From positions 62,001 through 126,000 of the forward strand of contig NZ_JAADZW010000001.1 of the NCBI RefSeq assembly GCF_010645065.1: a stretch of 64,000 nt of DNA, read 5' to 3'. Below the pieces are notes generated by a model. That model was not told the origin of the DNA. It searched no databases and saw nothing but the letters and a program-made list of their open reading frames with translations. Below are positions 48,131 through 59,000 of the stretch, piece after piece; within the stretch, counting starts at the first letter, position 1; each line of letters opens with the position of its first letter. The position numbers and the translations under genes are program-made. Source of the DNA: Flavobacterium fluviatile. GTDB taxonomy: Bacteria > Bacteroidota > Bacteroidia > Flavobacteriales > Flavobacteriaceae.

Positions 48131-49633
48131 ATGATTAATATCGTAACAAACCATAAAATCAAATTTGCATTAGCATTAATACTATGTTTGGTTTCTTTTG
48201 GACAAGCACAAACTAAAAAGCCTAATATACTTGTAATATTATGCGATGATTTAGGATATAATGATGTTGGCTTTAATGGATCAACAGATATCATTACACC
48301 AGAAATAGACAAATTAGCTAAAGGCGGAACAACGTTTACTTCGGCTTACGTAGGACATACTTTTTGTGGTCCTAGTAGAGCGGCTTTGTTGACAGGTCGT
48401 TATACACAAGAAATAGGTACTCCTTACAATTTAAGAGACGACGGTCGTGCAACTCCAAGTGGTGTTCCAGTAAAAGAAACGTTTATGAGTACTATGTTAC
48501 ACGATGCGGGATACTATACATCTGTTATTGGTAAGTGGCACTTGGGAGACAATCCAGAATTTCGTCCGAACAATAGGGGCTTTGATGACTTTTATGGTTT
48601 TTTAGGTGGTGGTCATAAATATTTTCCTGAGAAGTATCAACCGTACTATGAAAAACAAAAAGCAGCAGGAGCCTATCCAATCAATGTGTATTTTACACCT
48701 TTGTTGCACAATGATAAAGAAGTAAAGGAAACAGAGTACATTACAGATGCATTTTCTAGAGAAGCAGTTCGTGTCATCAAAGAATCTTCGGCAAAGAAAA
48801 AACCGTTCTTTATGTACTTAGCTTATAATGCGCCGCACGTACCATTAGAAGCAAAAGAAGAAGATTTGAAAATTTTTGAAAATATAAAAGACAAAGACAG
48901 ACGAACCTATGCAGCAATGGTATATGCTGTAGATCGTGGTGTGGGAGAAATTGTAAAAACCTTAAAAGCAACCAATCAATTTGATAATACGTTGATTGTA
49001 TTTTTAAGTGATAATGGTGGAAACTTTGATCATGGAGCCAATAATTACCCACTAAAAGGAACAAAAGGAGATACTTTTGAAGGCGGTTTTCGCGTTCCTA
49101 TGTTTTTCCATTGGCCCAATCAAGTAGCAGCGGGAGCACAGTTTGACCACCCTGTTACTGCTTTAGATTTGTACCCAACATTTGCGCATTTGGCTAAAAC
49201 AAAATTACCAAAAGGTAAAAAAGTTAATGGCTTAAATATTTGGAATGATTTGGCTGCTAATACCAGTCCACACAAAAACGAAATGATTTACGCATTGCGT
49301 TACCGCGAAGGTTATTGTGATGTTGCTGCTCGAAAAGAAGATTGGAAAATTACGCGTATGGGTAATGAGCCTTGGCAATTATTCAACATCACAAATGATA
49401 TGGGAGAACATAAAGATTTAGCAGGTCAATTTCCAGAACGTGTAAAAGAAATGGTAGCAGAAACCAAAGAATGGACAAAATCACACATTACACCATTATG
49501 GTTTTATTCGCAAGCAGATGCAGAATATTGGGCTTCAGGTAGACTTCCGAATTACGACGATACTTTCGAAATTGAAAAGTTAAGAATGTCACCTATTGAA
49601 TACCAAGAGTCTTTAGAACAGAAAAAAGAATAG
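48131..49633 (+). CDS. Formylglycine sulfatase, GalNAc-6-sulfatase-like (S1_19-type)
   Basis: This 500-residue sulfatase has a signal peptide (ALILCLVSFGQAQ), the metal site LVILCDDLGYNDVGFNG, Cys79 in TFCGPSRAALLTGRY, VIGKWHLGDNPEFRP, GFDDFYGFLGGGHKYFP, LAYNAPHVPLEA, FLSDNGGNFDHGANNYPLKGTKGDTFEGGFRVPMF in consecutive elements, and a C-terminal ASGRLPNYDD. Closest known relatives are the S1_19 carrageenan sulfatases, which remove the 4-sulfate of D-galactose in kappa-type units. It belongs to the GH127 operon. The assignment of sulfate position is inference. Confidence 0.88.
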   Translation: MINIVTNHKIKFALALILCLVSFGQAQTKKPNILVILCDDLGYNDVGFNGSTDIITPEIDKLAKGGTTFTSAYVGHTFCGPSRAALLTGRYTQEIGTPYNLRDDGRATPSGVPVKETFMSTMLHDAGYYTSVIGKWHLGDNPEFRPNNRGFDDFYGFLGGGHKYFPEKYQPYYEKQKAAGAYPINVYFTPLLHNDKEVKETEYITDAFSREAVRVIKESSAKKKPFFMYLAYNAPHVPLEAKEEDLKIFENIKDKDRRTYAAMVYAVDRGVGEIVKTLKATNQFDNTLIVFLSDNGGNFDHGANNYPLKGTKGDTFEGGFRVPMFFHWPNQVAAGAQFDHPVTALDLYPTFAHLAKTKLPKGKKVNGLNIWNDLAANTSPHKNEMIYALRYREGYCDVAARKEDWKITRMGNEPWQLFNITNDMGEHKDLAGQFPERVKEMVAETKEWTKSHITPLWFYSQADAEYWASGRLPNYDDTFEIEKLRMSPIEYQESLEQKKE

Positions 49634-49904
49634 TTTTTTCCGTCCGATTGAATTTTAATAATAGAAATAAAAATGTATTGAGAAGTTACAATAAGTGAAG
49701 CTTTCGATACATTTTACAGTATTTTTTAACTTGCATTCAAATCTCTATGTCGCTTAAAAAAGTGTTACTATTTTGAATGTAGTAATTTCTGTATTGGGAA
49801 GTCAAAATAAATACAATTTGTAGCAATGTGATTAAGAACTAGGTCTGCAGATTGTGTTTGTTTATAACTATTATGGATTGAAAACAATAAATTATAAAAA
49901 TATA

Positions 49905-51986
49905 ATGAAAAAATACAGTTCAATTTTAAGATTGATTGCAGCTATTTTGTGCATGCAAGTACTTTATAGTTTTACTGCCAAAGATACCGTGTTAAAAAAT
50001 GATGCGATTGCTAATGACGTTGTTGTGGAAAATGATTTTCTAAAGGTGACTGTTGACCAAAAAACCGGAAGTTTTTCTGTTTTAGAAAAAAAATCGGGAC
50101 AATTATGGCAATCAGATCCTTGGGAAAATGCTGCAGGTTTATTGACCTTAAAGGATGCTTCTGGAAAACAACAAACGATTAATATTTCCAATTCAAAAAG
50201 TATTATCGTAGCCAAAAATGGAAATACGATTAGTATTGAATTTTCCAATCCCGTTCTAGAAAATTCTAAAGTAGCAGAGGGTGTAAGTATCGCAACAGAA
50301 TTGCGTTTAGCAGCTGCTTCAGGAACTTTAGCGGTAGAGGTGAAATCGTTTAAATCGGGAAGTTTCAAACTCATTGATTTACGCTATCCCGCGAGAGGTT
50401 TTAGTTTAGAGACCGATGTCGATAAAGGAGCAGCGGTAATTCCAGAAAAACAAGGGGTAATCTGTCCTTCCTACATTTTTCCGATGAATGGGGGAACTTT
50501 TTGCCAGTGGGACGATGCCACCTATTATAATAAATCAATGGGCAAGTTGGAGTTGTTCAATAATGGCACCGGGTTAACAATGCCGTGGTGGGGAACGTAC
50601 AATGAAAAATCGGCAGTAATTGGAATTTTAGACGAATCTACTCGTCCGGATATGTTTTATAATATTAATAACAATGGTCAGTATTTATTTAATCCAGAGG
50701 GGAAAATGTCACCTTACGAACGATTGGCCTATTTAGATCCGATTTGGGATTTTAATAAAACAGAAGAGAAAAAAATCATCACTTACACTTTTATTCCAAA
50801 TGGAGATTATGTAGACATGGCAAAAGTGTACCGAAAAGAAGCTATTAAAAGAGGATATTTTGTCTCCTTAAAAGACAAAGCAAAAAGAGATCCAGATGTA
50901 AATAAATTGCCAGGTGCCATTTATATGGGGGTTTATGGTGGATACCCACATTATGTTAATATGAAAGGAATGGCTTTTACTTTTGATGAATTACAAGGAA
51001 TCATCAAAACAACCCATGACGAATTGAAGGTAGACAATGCGTTTTTTCATGCTTGGGGTGTTTTTTCCAATTTTGTACCAAATTGCTGGCCGATTAACGA
51101 AAAGTTAGGTGGAGAACCAAAACTGAGAGCCGCAGTAGATTTGACAAAAAAATTCGGCTATTTGTACTCCTCTTACCATGCGTATTCAGCAACCTTAGAG
51201 AACGATCCAGAGTTTAATACCGCTTTGTTCGCTAAAGATGACAAGGGAAAACTTAAAAATACAGGAAGCCGTTGGGATAATATTGACCCGAACAAACAAG
51301 TTGGTTTGGCGCAAAAGAACTTAGGAAAAGAAATTGAGGCTTTAGGATTAGAGGCCGACATTACTGATATTTCTTTTGCTACTTTTCCAGAAGGTGATAA
51401 CAAAGGTTTATTTGATTTAGCGAAATATATCGATTCTTTAAATTTGGTAAATGGAACGGAACACGGGCAACAGCAGTGGATTCCGTACTTTGACATGTTT
51501 GAAGGGTTGACCTATTTGCCAAATTATAATTTGGTACAAATTTCACACAGAGCGCCACTTTTTAACTTGGTGTTTCACGATGCTATTGCGGTTTTTGGAA
51601 AAATTCAAGATCCAGATAACCAAATTTCAATCAATGGTGATTTTAGAGTAAAATCCTTGCGAAACATGCTTTTTGGTTTGGGAACAACTATTTTCTTTTC
51701 TCCTTACGAATTTGATGGAATGAAAGACATGATTAAAATGGCCAATAAAGTAGTGAGTCCCGTAAATCGTGAAACCTTCTTTGCAGAATTACAATCACAC
51801 GAATATTTAAGTCCAGATTTTAACTTACAAAGATCAAAATTTGCTTCGGGCACCGAAGTATTAGTTAATCTAGGCCCTGTACAACAAACCACGCCAGGTG
51901 GTGTAACCGTACCTGCTTTTGGTTATAAAGTAACCTACAGTAATGGGAAAACCGCCGAAGGAAGTTTTCAAGTGACGGTAAAATAA
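49905..51986 (+). CDS. GH129-like glycosidase, putative 3,6-anhydro-D-galactosidase
   Basis: The ATG at 49905 (MKKYSSILRLIAAILCMQVLYSF) gives a signal peptide and is preferred over the in-frame ATG at 49854. About 693 residues follow: an N-terminal beta-sandwich (NDFLKVTVDQKTGSFSVLEKKSGQLW), then a TIM-like barrel (YMGVYGGYPHYVNMKGMAFTF, FHAWGVFSNFVPNCWP, YSSYHAYSAT, LEADITDISFATFPEGDN) and a C-terminal sheet. I place it in or near GH129, the family that supplies the second anhydrogalactosidase in the Zobellia carrageenan locus beside GH127 and sulfatases, as here. Catalytic residues are not assigned with certainty. The Asp of ITDISF is a candidate. Confidence 0.68.
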   Translation: MKKYSSILRLIAAILCMQVLYSFTAKDTVLKNDAIANDVVVENDFLKVTVDQKTGSFSVLEKKSGQLWQSDPWENAAGLLTLKDASGKQQTINISNSKSIIVAKNGNTISIEFSNPVLENSKVAEGVSIATELRLAAASGTLAVEVKSFKSGSFKLIDLRYPARGFSLETDVDKGAAVIPEKQGVICPSYIFPMNGGTFCQWDDATYYNKSMGKLELFNNGTGLTMPWWGTYNEKSAVIGILDESTRPDMFYNINNNGQYLFNPEGKMSPYERLAYLDPIWDFNKTEEKKIITYTFIPNGDYVDMAKVYRKEAIKRGYFVSLKDKAKRDPDVNKLPGAIYMGVYGGYPHYVNMKGMAFTFDELQGIIKTTHDELKVDNAFFHAWGVFSNFVPNCWPINEKLGGEPKLRAAVDLTKKFGYLYSSYHAYSATLENDPEFNTALFAKDDKGKLKNTGSRWDNIDPNKQVGLAQKNLGKEIEALGLEADITDISFATFPEGDNKGLFDLAKYIDSLNLVNGTEHGQQQWIPYFDMFEGLTYLPNYNLVQISHRAPLFNLVFHDAIAVFGKIQDPDNQISINGDFRVKSLRNMLFGLGTTIFFSPYEFDGMKDMIKMANKVVSPVNRETFFAELQSHEYLSPDFNLQRSKFASGTEVLVNLGPVQQTTPGGVTVPAFGYKVTYSNGKTAEGSFQVTVK

Positions 51987-52082
51987 TTCTAAAGAATAAC
52001 CAATTATTAACCCGTATTTTATGTGCATTGCTGTTGTGATACTCCGCGACGGTCTACATATGAACTATGTAAAAAACAGCTT

Positions 52083-53726
52083 ATGAAATTAAATTACTTA
52101 CATGTTTTACAATGGTCTTTTGTTGTTTGTTGTGCACTTTCGATTTCCGCACAAAACAATCCAATGTCGGATCCTACCAATGCTTCAGGATGGGTATTTT
52201 GCGATCTTTTGAGTGACGAATTTAACGGCACTAGCTTAGACAAAAATAAATGGTGGATTCTTGGCGAAAATGGCGATTACCGTAGTAAGTGGAAAGGTCG
52301 TGCGCCTGGACAATTTGCCCCTCAAAATGTAAAAGTAGAAAATGGCAACCTCATTTTGTCTTCACAATGGGAGCCTAATTTTACTTTTTTAAATGAATCG
52401 CAAGACGGAACTCCTTACGGAGGAGTCAATAAAAGCCATCCAATTACTCAAGCGGCCATTATAAGTGAGCGCTTTTTTAAATACGGTTATATGGAAATCA
52501 GGTGCAAATTAGCCGAAGCCCCAGTAACAGGAGCATTTTGGACAACAGGTTACCATTCTGAAATTGATATGGTCGAAAATTATGGAAAACGTCCAATTGG
52601 AAATCCAAAAAATAGACCAGAAAGTCTAGAGCGTAAATACAGAACCAATTTAATCAATTGGGATTCTGAAAGTATTAGCGTTAATGACCCGATAAAAGTA
52701 GAAACTGATGTGAACGTGCGTGTCGCTAGTGACTATTACGTGTATGGTTTTGAATGGGATAAAGACTATGTGAAAATCTTTTTCAACGGTGTAGAGATTA
52801 ATCGTTTTACAAGAGCTGAATTAGAGGTAAAAGACCAATGGAAATATATGTACCCTCAAGAGTTATGGTTGGATACCGAAGTTTTTGAATGGTATGGCTT
52901 ACCAGCTATGGCTGATTTAAACGTTCCCGCTGAGTTTAAAATTGACTATGTACGCATTTGGCAAAAAGAAAAAAACGCACAAGATTTCAATGCACTCGGT
53001 TTTGAAGGCCCTTTTTATTATCAGGGAAGAAGTTCCAACTGGTACGCTAACAATACGCATCCGTGGAAAATGAAAAATGATAAAGCAGCAACAGGAGATT
53101 TGAGTCTACGCTTTAAAAATACAACTCCTTTGCCAGCAACTTTTACCTATACTATGTACTCGCCTTATGGTGTATTAAATCTGCCCACAGGAGACAATGA
53201 AATTAAAATGAAAATTTGGATTGATCCCAATACAGCAGTAAATAATTTAAGAGTGATTTTAAGAAATCCGTTCAAAATAATGGATATTGATATTTCAGGG
53301 GTACAAAAAGGAAAATGGGTTGAAATCTCAAAAGGCTTTACTCGAAATGTTGCTTCCGATTTAAGCATCACCAACGGAGATCGTCTAGAGATACAATTGC
53401 GAAATACAGATGTAGTAGGAAGCAATGCTTTGTTGTATATTGATGATATTTCGTTTCAAAAAGTCAACTTAGGACTAAAGACCTCAGAAATAGAAAAAAC
53501 ATCTTTTAAAGTGTTTCCAAATCCCGCAAACGAGAGTGTAACTGTAGTTTCTTCAGAAAACGGAACCGTAACCATTTTTAATATGTTAGGTGTTGCCGTA
53601 AAGAAAGTAACAAAAAACACGCAATCGCAAGTAATCTCCGTGGCCGATTTAAACAAAGGAATGTATTTAATTTCCATTCATTCCAACACAAAAACATTGG
53701 CAACACAAAAACTTATTATAGAGTAA
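52083..53726 (+). CDS. GH16 agarase/porphyranase-like endo-galactanase with C-terminal beta-sandwich
   Basis: The ATG at 52083 gives a signal peptide (SFVVCCALSISAQ) and is preferred over 52023. The GH16 domain (residues about 40-300) carries DEFNGTSLDKNKWWIL, GRAPGQFAPQNVKVENGNLIL, GAFWTTGYHSEIDMVENYG with Glu160, Asp162 and Glu165, and ELWLDTEVFEWYGLP. The GRAPGQF and LWLDTE blocks resemble agarases and porphyranases more than the kappa-carrageenase pair upstream. A CBM-like beta-sandwich follows (FEGPFYYQGRSSNWY... LLYIDDISF), then a T9SS sorting domain (FKVFPNPANESVTVV...LIIE). It is probably exported to the surface to attack galactan segments that the other GH16 enzymes cannot. Confidence 0.85.
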   Translation: MKLNYLHVLQWSFVVCCALSISAQNNPMSDPTNASGWVFCDLLSDEFNGTSLDKNKWWILGENGDYRSKWKGRAPGQFAPQNVKVENGNLILSSQWEPNFTFLNESQDGTPYGGVNKSHPITQAAIISERFFKYGYMEIRCKLAEAPVTGAFWTTGYHSEIDMVENYGKRPIGNPKNRPESLERKYRTNLINWDSESISVNDPIKVETDVNVRVASDYYVYGFEWDKDYVKIFFNGVEINRFTRAELEVKDQWKYMYPQELWLDTEVFEWYGLPAMADLNVPAEFKIDYVRIWQKEKNAQDFNALGFEGPFYYQGRSSNWYANNTHPWKMKNDKAATGDLSLRFKNTTPLPATFTYTMYSPYGVLNLPTGDNEIKMKIWIDPNTAVNNLRVILRNPFKIMDIDISGVQKGKWVEISKGFTRNVASDLSITNGDRLEIQLRNTDVVGSNALLYIDDISFQKVNLGLKTSEIEKTSFKVFPNPANESVTVVSSENGTVTIFNMLGVAVKKVTKNTQSQVISVADLNKGMYLISIHSNTKTLATQKLIIE

Positions 53727-53747
53727 AGTACTTTGTTTTTTGATGAT

Positions 53748-53789
53748 AAATCCCCTAATTAGCTTTTTGCTTTTTCGGGGATTTTTTTT
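53748..53789 (+). terminator. Rho-independent terminator after the third GH16 gene
   Basis: AAATCCCC (53748-53755) pairs perfectly with GGGGATTT (53777-53784) around a 21-base loop, followed by a T-run. Confidence 0.85.
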
Positions 53790-53802
53790 GTTGGTTTATC
53801 AC

Positions 53803-53967
53803 GGACTGAAAGTCCATAGATTTGGTTGGGCAGACTGAAAGGCTGCAGTGTTGGAATATAATTTAACAGCAGATTCGCAAATTTTTCTACTTATAAATTT
53901 TTTAAAATCTACGAATCTGCGGTGTGGAAATTTTTTGAAGCAAAAGCGAGATGCACTGAAAGTGCAT
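53803..53967. repeat. Cluster of GAA-triloop hairpins and an inverted repeat
   Basis: Three short hairpins share an ACT-GAA-AGT/AGG plan but have different stems: GGACT-GAA-AGTCC (53803-53815), GCAGACT-GAA-AGGCTGC (53830-53846, one mismatch) and ATGCACT-GAA-AGTGCAT (53951-53967). Between them GCAGATTCG (53869-53877) and CGAATCTGC (53912-53920) form a longer inverted repeat. This resembles dispersed intergenic repeats of flavobacterial genomes. No coding function is evident. Confidence 0.6.
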
Positions 53968-54190
53968 AGTTTTAAACTCTATTTGAGACCCATAAATAAG
54001 TTTTTATGAGGGGAGAGAAAGGGTTTGTGTCAAAAGATTGTCAATCTCAATCAGATAAATAAAAAAATCAATACTGTATACTCGTAGATAAAAGTATCTA
54101 GTTAAAGTTAAGAGAAATTGACTTCAATAATAAGGATAATCCGCCTCACTCGACTTCAATTATCTGCAATACAACGCCAACTCAGAAACT

Positions 54191-54227
54191 AAAAAAAGCC
54201 AAAAAGAATAGCTCTTTTTGGCTTTTT
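54191..54227 (-). terminator. Terminator of the minus-strand SusC/SusD operon
   Basis: Fifteen-base arms AAAAAGCCAAAAAGA (54193-54207) and TCTTTTTGGCTTTTT (54213-54227) pair perfectly around five bases. Read on the minus strand it ends in T and follows the SusD stop. It is T-flanked both ways, so it may also act on the plus strand. Confidence 0.88.
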
Positions 54228-54247
54228 AACTAAATAAAAACTAAAAA

Positions 54248-55957
54248 TCAATACCCTGGATTTTGGATTAGGGCAGGAGCTTTTTGGATTTCTGTAAGCG
54301 GAATAGGTAAGTAGTATTGTTTGACATCAAAAGGTTTGGTGATGACGGTAACTTCTGTAAAAGAAAGTGCACCAGTAGCATCTTTTTTCCAGTTCAGTCC
54401 TTTAATAGGAAATCCTAAATGCGACTCATTCATCCAGCGGCGTTCATCAAAGAAACTGTGGCCTTCAAAACAAAGTTCAACGCGTCTTTCTCTTTTTATC
54501 GCTTCTAGTAATGCTGGACCAGTTGCTGTAATAATTGGTTGTAAAGCTCTAGTTGACACTTTATTTAAATAAGTACGTGCGGTACCTTCATCTCCTAGCT
54601 GATACAAAGCTTCGGCATAATTCAAGTATATTTCTGCTAAACCATACAAAACATAGGGTCTTTTAGGTGAAATACCCCCCGCAACAGGCACAGACTCATC
54701 TTGAAATTTACGAATGTTATAACCTGTTTTTGAAGAATGCTCCGTGTTTCCTAAACCTTTTGGCGAATCCAATCCATGTGGATAAATAGTAGGATTGTCC
54801 GATAAAAAATATTGTACGTCACGACCTCGATAGGGTGCTCCATTGTATAGTAAATCAGCATAGTATCTCATTTCGCGATTATCATTTGGTCTTGTGGCAT
54901 TAAAAGTACTACCAGAAGTTGTTGTTCCATCGGCCATATTAAATTCTAATGTAAAATTATGAGTAGGAGAGGATAGTGCCCACCCACCATAACCACTAGG
55001 AGCTTGTGTTAAATCCCATAAAGAGTTTGCATCGGTTCCGTATTCATAATATTGTGAACCATATGGTCTTGCGAAAAGCATGTCTGCATTGGGAGACAAA
55101 TATAATTTTTGGTAAGCCGTAGCATTGGCTACCGGAATTAAAGCGCGTCCTCCCACTAGGTCTACTACTACTTTTGCGGCATCAGCAGCGTCTTGCCATT
55201 TGGTAGCTTTTGTATAGACGAACAGAGGATCATTTTTGGGAGCAGAAGCAGCATCGTGCAGTTTACTTGCAGCGTACAGTAAAGTACGTGATTTTACAGC
55301 TAATGCCGCTAATCGTGTAGCACGACCAAATTCGGCATCAGGTCGTGTCAGTGGCAATACAGCGGCAGATTCATCCAATTCCTTTACGATGAAAGCTACA
55401 CATTCATTATAAGTATTTCTTTTAATATTGAAGTCATCATTTAACTCATAAGCATGATCCATTAGAGGCACTCCTCCAAAAAACTTAATCAATTTACTGT
55501 AACAGTTAGCTCTCAGAAAGCGCATTTCTGCTTTAAGTATATTCACTTTTGAAGGATCTTTTTGCATGGCTTCACTGTTGTCTATTCGATCCAAAAACTC
55601 ATTAGAGAGACGGATGTAATGAAAATAATTGTTCCACTTGGCGCCAAGCATTCCAGCATTACTAGAAGTCCAACCTGCTTGTTCTCGGAATAAATCTAAA
55701 TTTTGAAAGTTAAACTTTGATTCGAAGGAAGCGTTTTCAATATTAAACCGAATGCCCCACCATTCGTTTCTGTTTACTGCCCAACTTTCGGTACTGTTAT
55801 ACACATTAAAAAGTAATTTCTCTACTTGTGCGGGATCAGAATATATAAGATCTTCTCCAAAGGCATTCGATGCTTCTGTATCTAATACATCGCTACAGCT
55901 CATCATAGAAAATAAGCTTATGATACCAAAGATATATACTAATTTTATTTTTTTCAT
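54248..55957 (-). CDS. SusD-family outer-membrane substrate-binding lipoprotein
   Basis: This 569-residue lipoprotein has the lipobox LFSMMSCSD. Typical SusD features follow: LRANCYSKLIKFFGGVPLMDHAY, TRLAALAVKSRTLLYAASKLHDA, PYVLYGLAEIYLNYAEALYQLGDEG in adjacent helices and a C-terminal RRVELCFEGHSFFDERRW and YYLPIPLTEIQKAPALIQNPGY. It forms a transporter pair with the SusC protein encoded 57 bases upstream on the same strand. Close to the galactan enzymes, it likely binds carrageenan-type oligosaccharides, but specificity is not visible in the sequence. Confidence 0.95.
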   Translation of the reverse strand: MKKIKLVYIFGIISLFSMMSCSDVLDTEASNAFGEDLIYSDPAQVEKLLFNVYNSTESWAVNRNEWWGIRFNIENASFESKFNFQNLDLFREQAGWTSSNAGMLGAKWNNYFHYIRLSNEFLDRIDNSEAMQKDPSKVNILKAEMRFLRANCYSKLIKFFGGVPLMDHAYELNDDFNIKRNTYNECVAFIVKELDESAAVLPLTRPDAEFGRATRLAALAVKSRTLLYAASKLHDAASAPKNDPLFVYTKATKWQDAADAAKVVVDLVGGRALIPVANATAYQKLYLSPNADMLFARPYGSQYYEYGTDANSLWDLTQAPSGYGGWALSSPTHNFTLEFNMADGTTTSGSTFNATRPNDNREMRYYADLLYNGAPYRGRDVQYFLSDNPTIYPHGLDSPKGLGNTEHSSKTGYNIRKFQDESVPVAGGISPKRPYVLYGLAEIYLNYAEALYQLGDEGTARTYLNKVSTRALQPIITATGPALLEAIKRERRVELCFEGHSFFDERRWMNESHLGFPIKGLNWKKDATGALSFTEVTVITKPFDVKQYYLPIPLTEIQKAPALIQNPGY

Positions 55958-56014
55958 TTTACTAAATTTATTTAGATTATTAAATTAAAAAGTCACGTAT
56001 CACCTTTCGTTACA

Positions 56015-59000
56015 TTAGAAGTTAATATTGAATCCCATCGAAACTGATTTTAAAGAAGGATAGGTACTTTCTCTGAAGTTATTATATCCAGTTGCTTCAG
56101 GATCAAGTCCTAAATCATAAATATCAGAAAACATAGTCAATAAGTTAAATCCTCTTACAAATAGTTTTAAATCTCCAAATTTCATTTGATCCTTTGAAAA
56201 AGTATATCCCAATTCTACTTCTTTAAGTCGTACAAACGAAGCATCTCTGTAGTAAAGATCGGCTCCTTCAAACCCAGCATTTAGTGTATTGGTAAAAGGA
56301 CTTTGCTGACCGCTGTATTTATCACCTTGTGCAAAAGCTCTTGGGTAAGTCGCATTAGGATTGTCTGGTGTCCATCTGTCAGTAAATACAAATTCTGGCT
56401 TAGCACCCGCTTGATCAAAGAAAACTAAAGTTTTGGCTTTGGCTTGTCCTTGAAAAAGAAAGTTAAAGTCGAATCCTTTGTAGTTCACCCCACCACTGAG
56501 ACCGAACTGTATTTGAGGAACATTGGATGAAAATAGGCGTACTCTATCGTTAGAATCTATTTTTCCGTCTTTATTCGTATCTATATAATAAGGTTCACCC
56601 GGAACGGTACCAGCTAATTTTGCTGGAGCATTGTCTACTTCTTCCTGGCTTTTAAAAAGACCGTTGGTTGGATAGGTGATATAAGAATCTAATGGGTGCC
56701 CTTCTCTTTTGAGTCCCTCTGGCACATCTGCTGCCTCAGCCATGTAAACCACCTTGTTTTTGGCTTGTGTAAAATTTCCTCCTATATTATATCCAACAGC
56801 ACCTATTTTATCTGCCCATGCTAATTGAAATTCATACCCATAATTATCGACCTTTCCTAAATTTTGTTGTGGTAGGTTAAGACCAACGGCATCAGGTATA
56901 GCAGCCGCTTTGGTTATCAATATATCTTTTCTTTTTTGATAAAAATAATTAGCATCTCCAGTTAATCTATTATCAAAAAGGCTAAAGTTTAAACCAATGT
57001 TACGCATAAAGGCTTTTTCCCATGTAATATCGGGATTCGGAACATTGGAACTCACGTATCCATTGTTTCGTATTCCAGATGTTCCTAAAATATAGTAGTT
57101 AGGCTGTGGAACATTGGTATTACCGCCATAATTGTAACTGGTTTGGTATTGAAAACCTTCAATTTGATCGTTACCCATTTGAGCAGCAGAGGCACGTAAT
57201 CGCAAGGAATTAATCCATGTTAGGTTTTGCATGAAATTTTCATTGTTTATAGCCCATGACAAAGCCACCCCTGGAAAAGATCCGAACTGCTTTCCGGGAC
57301 CAAAATTACTAGATCCATCACGACGGAAAGTCACATCTACATAATATTTTTTGGCGTAGTCATAAGAAAGTGAACCAAAATAGTTTACTCTTCCCCATTC
57401 TGCCGAGGATCCGCTAGATATTTGCCCGCTGTCGCTACCAGCAAATAATTCGGCATGATCCTTACTAGGAAACCCTGTGCGTTGCGCCCAAAAAGTTCGT
57501 TGTTTAGAGGTAATTTGTTCAGCGCCAATAAAACTGTTAATAGAATGTTTCTCGCCAATTACAGTAGTGTAATGTAAAGTGGAGTTCAGCATCACTTCAT
57601 CAAACTTCCAAAAACTCTCACGCAATATGTTTTGATTACCTTGTTGAGAAAAACCAGTTGATGCCACATATTGCCCACTTGATGGAATATATTGGTAAAC
57701 GGTCCAAGGTGTGTACCAATTTTTTATGTCATTACTCATCTTACGAATTCCTGCATATCCTTTGATCGACAAGCCTTTGGTAATTTTATGTAAATCCCAA
57801 TCATACGAAAAACGGCCTCTAAGATTATTGTCGGTTTGTGTCACAAAGCCTGATTCGGAACTAGACATTATTGCTGGGTTAGATCCATTTTCTCCTCCCC
57901 AAGCCACCAATCCATTTGGATAAATACCTACTTGCGTAGGTTCATTGGTATAAATATGTTTGTAAATATATCCTAGATCAACACCTGGCTGGTTGTTCAC
58001 TCCAAATCTTCCATTTAAATCGACACCAAGTTTAAAATCATCTCCAATCTTAATATCTAAATTAGAACGGATTTGGTTTTGCTTAAAATTAACGTCTCCC
58101 GACTTAAACATTCCAACCTGATCCATGTTGTCTGCACTAACAAAATAGTTAACTGTTTCCGAACCTCCCGAAAGATTTACTGCTGTTCTGCGTAAAGGTG
58201 AATTTTGTGCAAAAGTTAAATCGGCCCAATTGGTATTTGGATAATTTAATGGATCGTTTCCAGCAGCATATCTGTCAATATCTTCTTGTGTATATTTCGG
58301 AGCTGTTCCATTTCTTTCGGCTATCTCGTTATTATAAATTGCATATTGTTCTGAAGACATAAATTTTGTTTTAACAGAAAAAGAGGATAGACTGTATGTA
58401 GATGAAATATTTATTTTGGTTTTGCCCGTTTTCCCTCTTTTAGTGGTAATTAATATTACCCCGTTAGCAGCTCTTGCTCCATATATGGCTGCAGCACCAT
58501 CTTTTAAAATAGACATCGATTCGATATCTTGAGGTGCTAGATAAGAAAAGTCGCTGGAATAAATACCATCAATAATGATTAAAGGTGAATTGTTTCCAAG
58601 CGTAGATTTTCCTCTAATTAATAGCGTCATATTACCCGTCTGACCTGGATAGCCGCCACGATCTACAACAATTAAACCTGGCACTTTTCCAGAAAGTGAT
58701 TTAGCCACATCGTTATTACTTGTATTCTGTAGTTCCTTAGAATTTAGCGTACTAATTGAGCCGGTAACCTCTCCCTTTTTTTTGGCGGTATAACCTACAA
58801 CTACAACTTCATCAAGCGCTGCAGATGATTCCTCAAGTACAATTGGCATTGTAATATTGGCAACAGCTACTTCTTTTGTTTTGAATCCAATATAACTAAA
58901 TACTAGTATGGCATTATGATCTTTAACAGTCAGTGTGAATTTTCCATCAAAATCTGTAGTGGTGCCACTGGTGGTTCCTTTAATATTTACGTTTACCCCA

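Larger units (their letters stand above)
53727..54247. other. Convergent intergenic region with hairpin repeats
   Basis: It contains two terminators (53748-53789 and 54191-54227), three triloop hairpins and an inverted repeat between about 53803 and 53967, each listed separately. The rest shows no gene. Confidence 0.7.

Noticed and set aside
49964..50374. 136-residue open frame on the minus strand inside the GH129-like gene
   Set aside because: It is antisense to a well-supported gene, has no recognisable domain and no promoter or start context. It is a shadow frame.
53803..53967. CRISPR array or transposon ends
   Set aside because: The repeats are short, unequally spaced hairpins with different sequences. 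There are no cas or transposase genes nearby.
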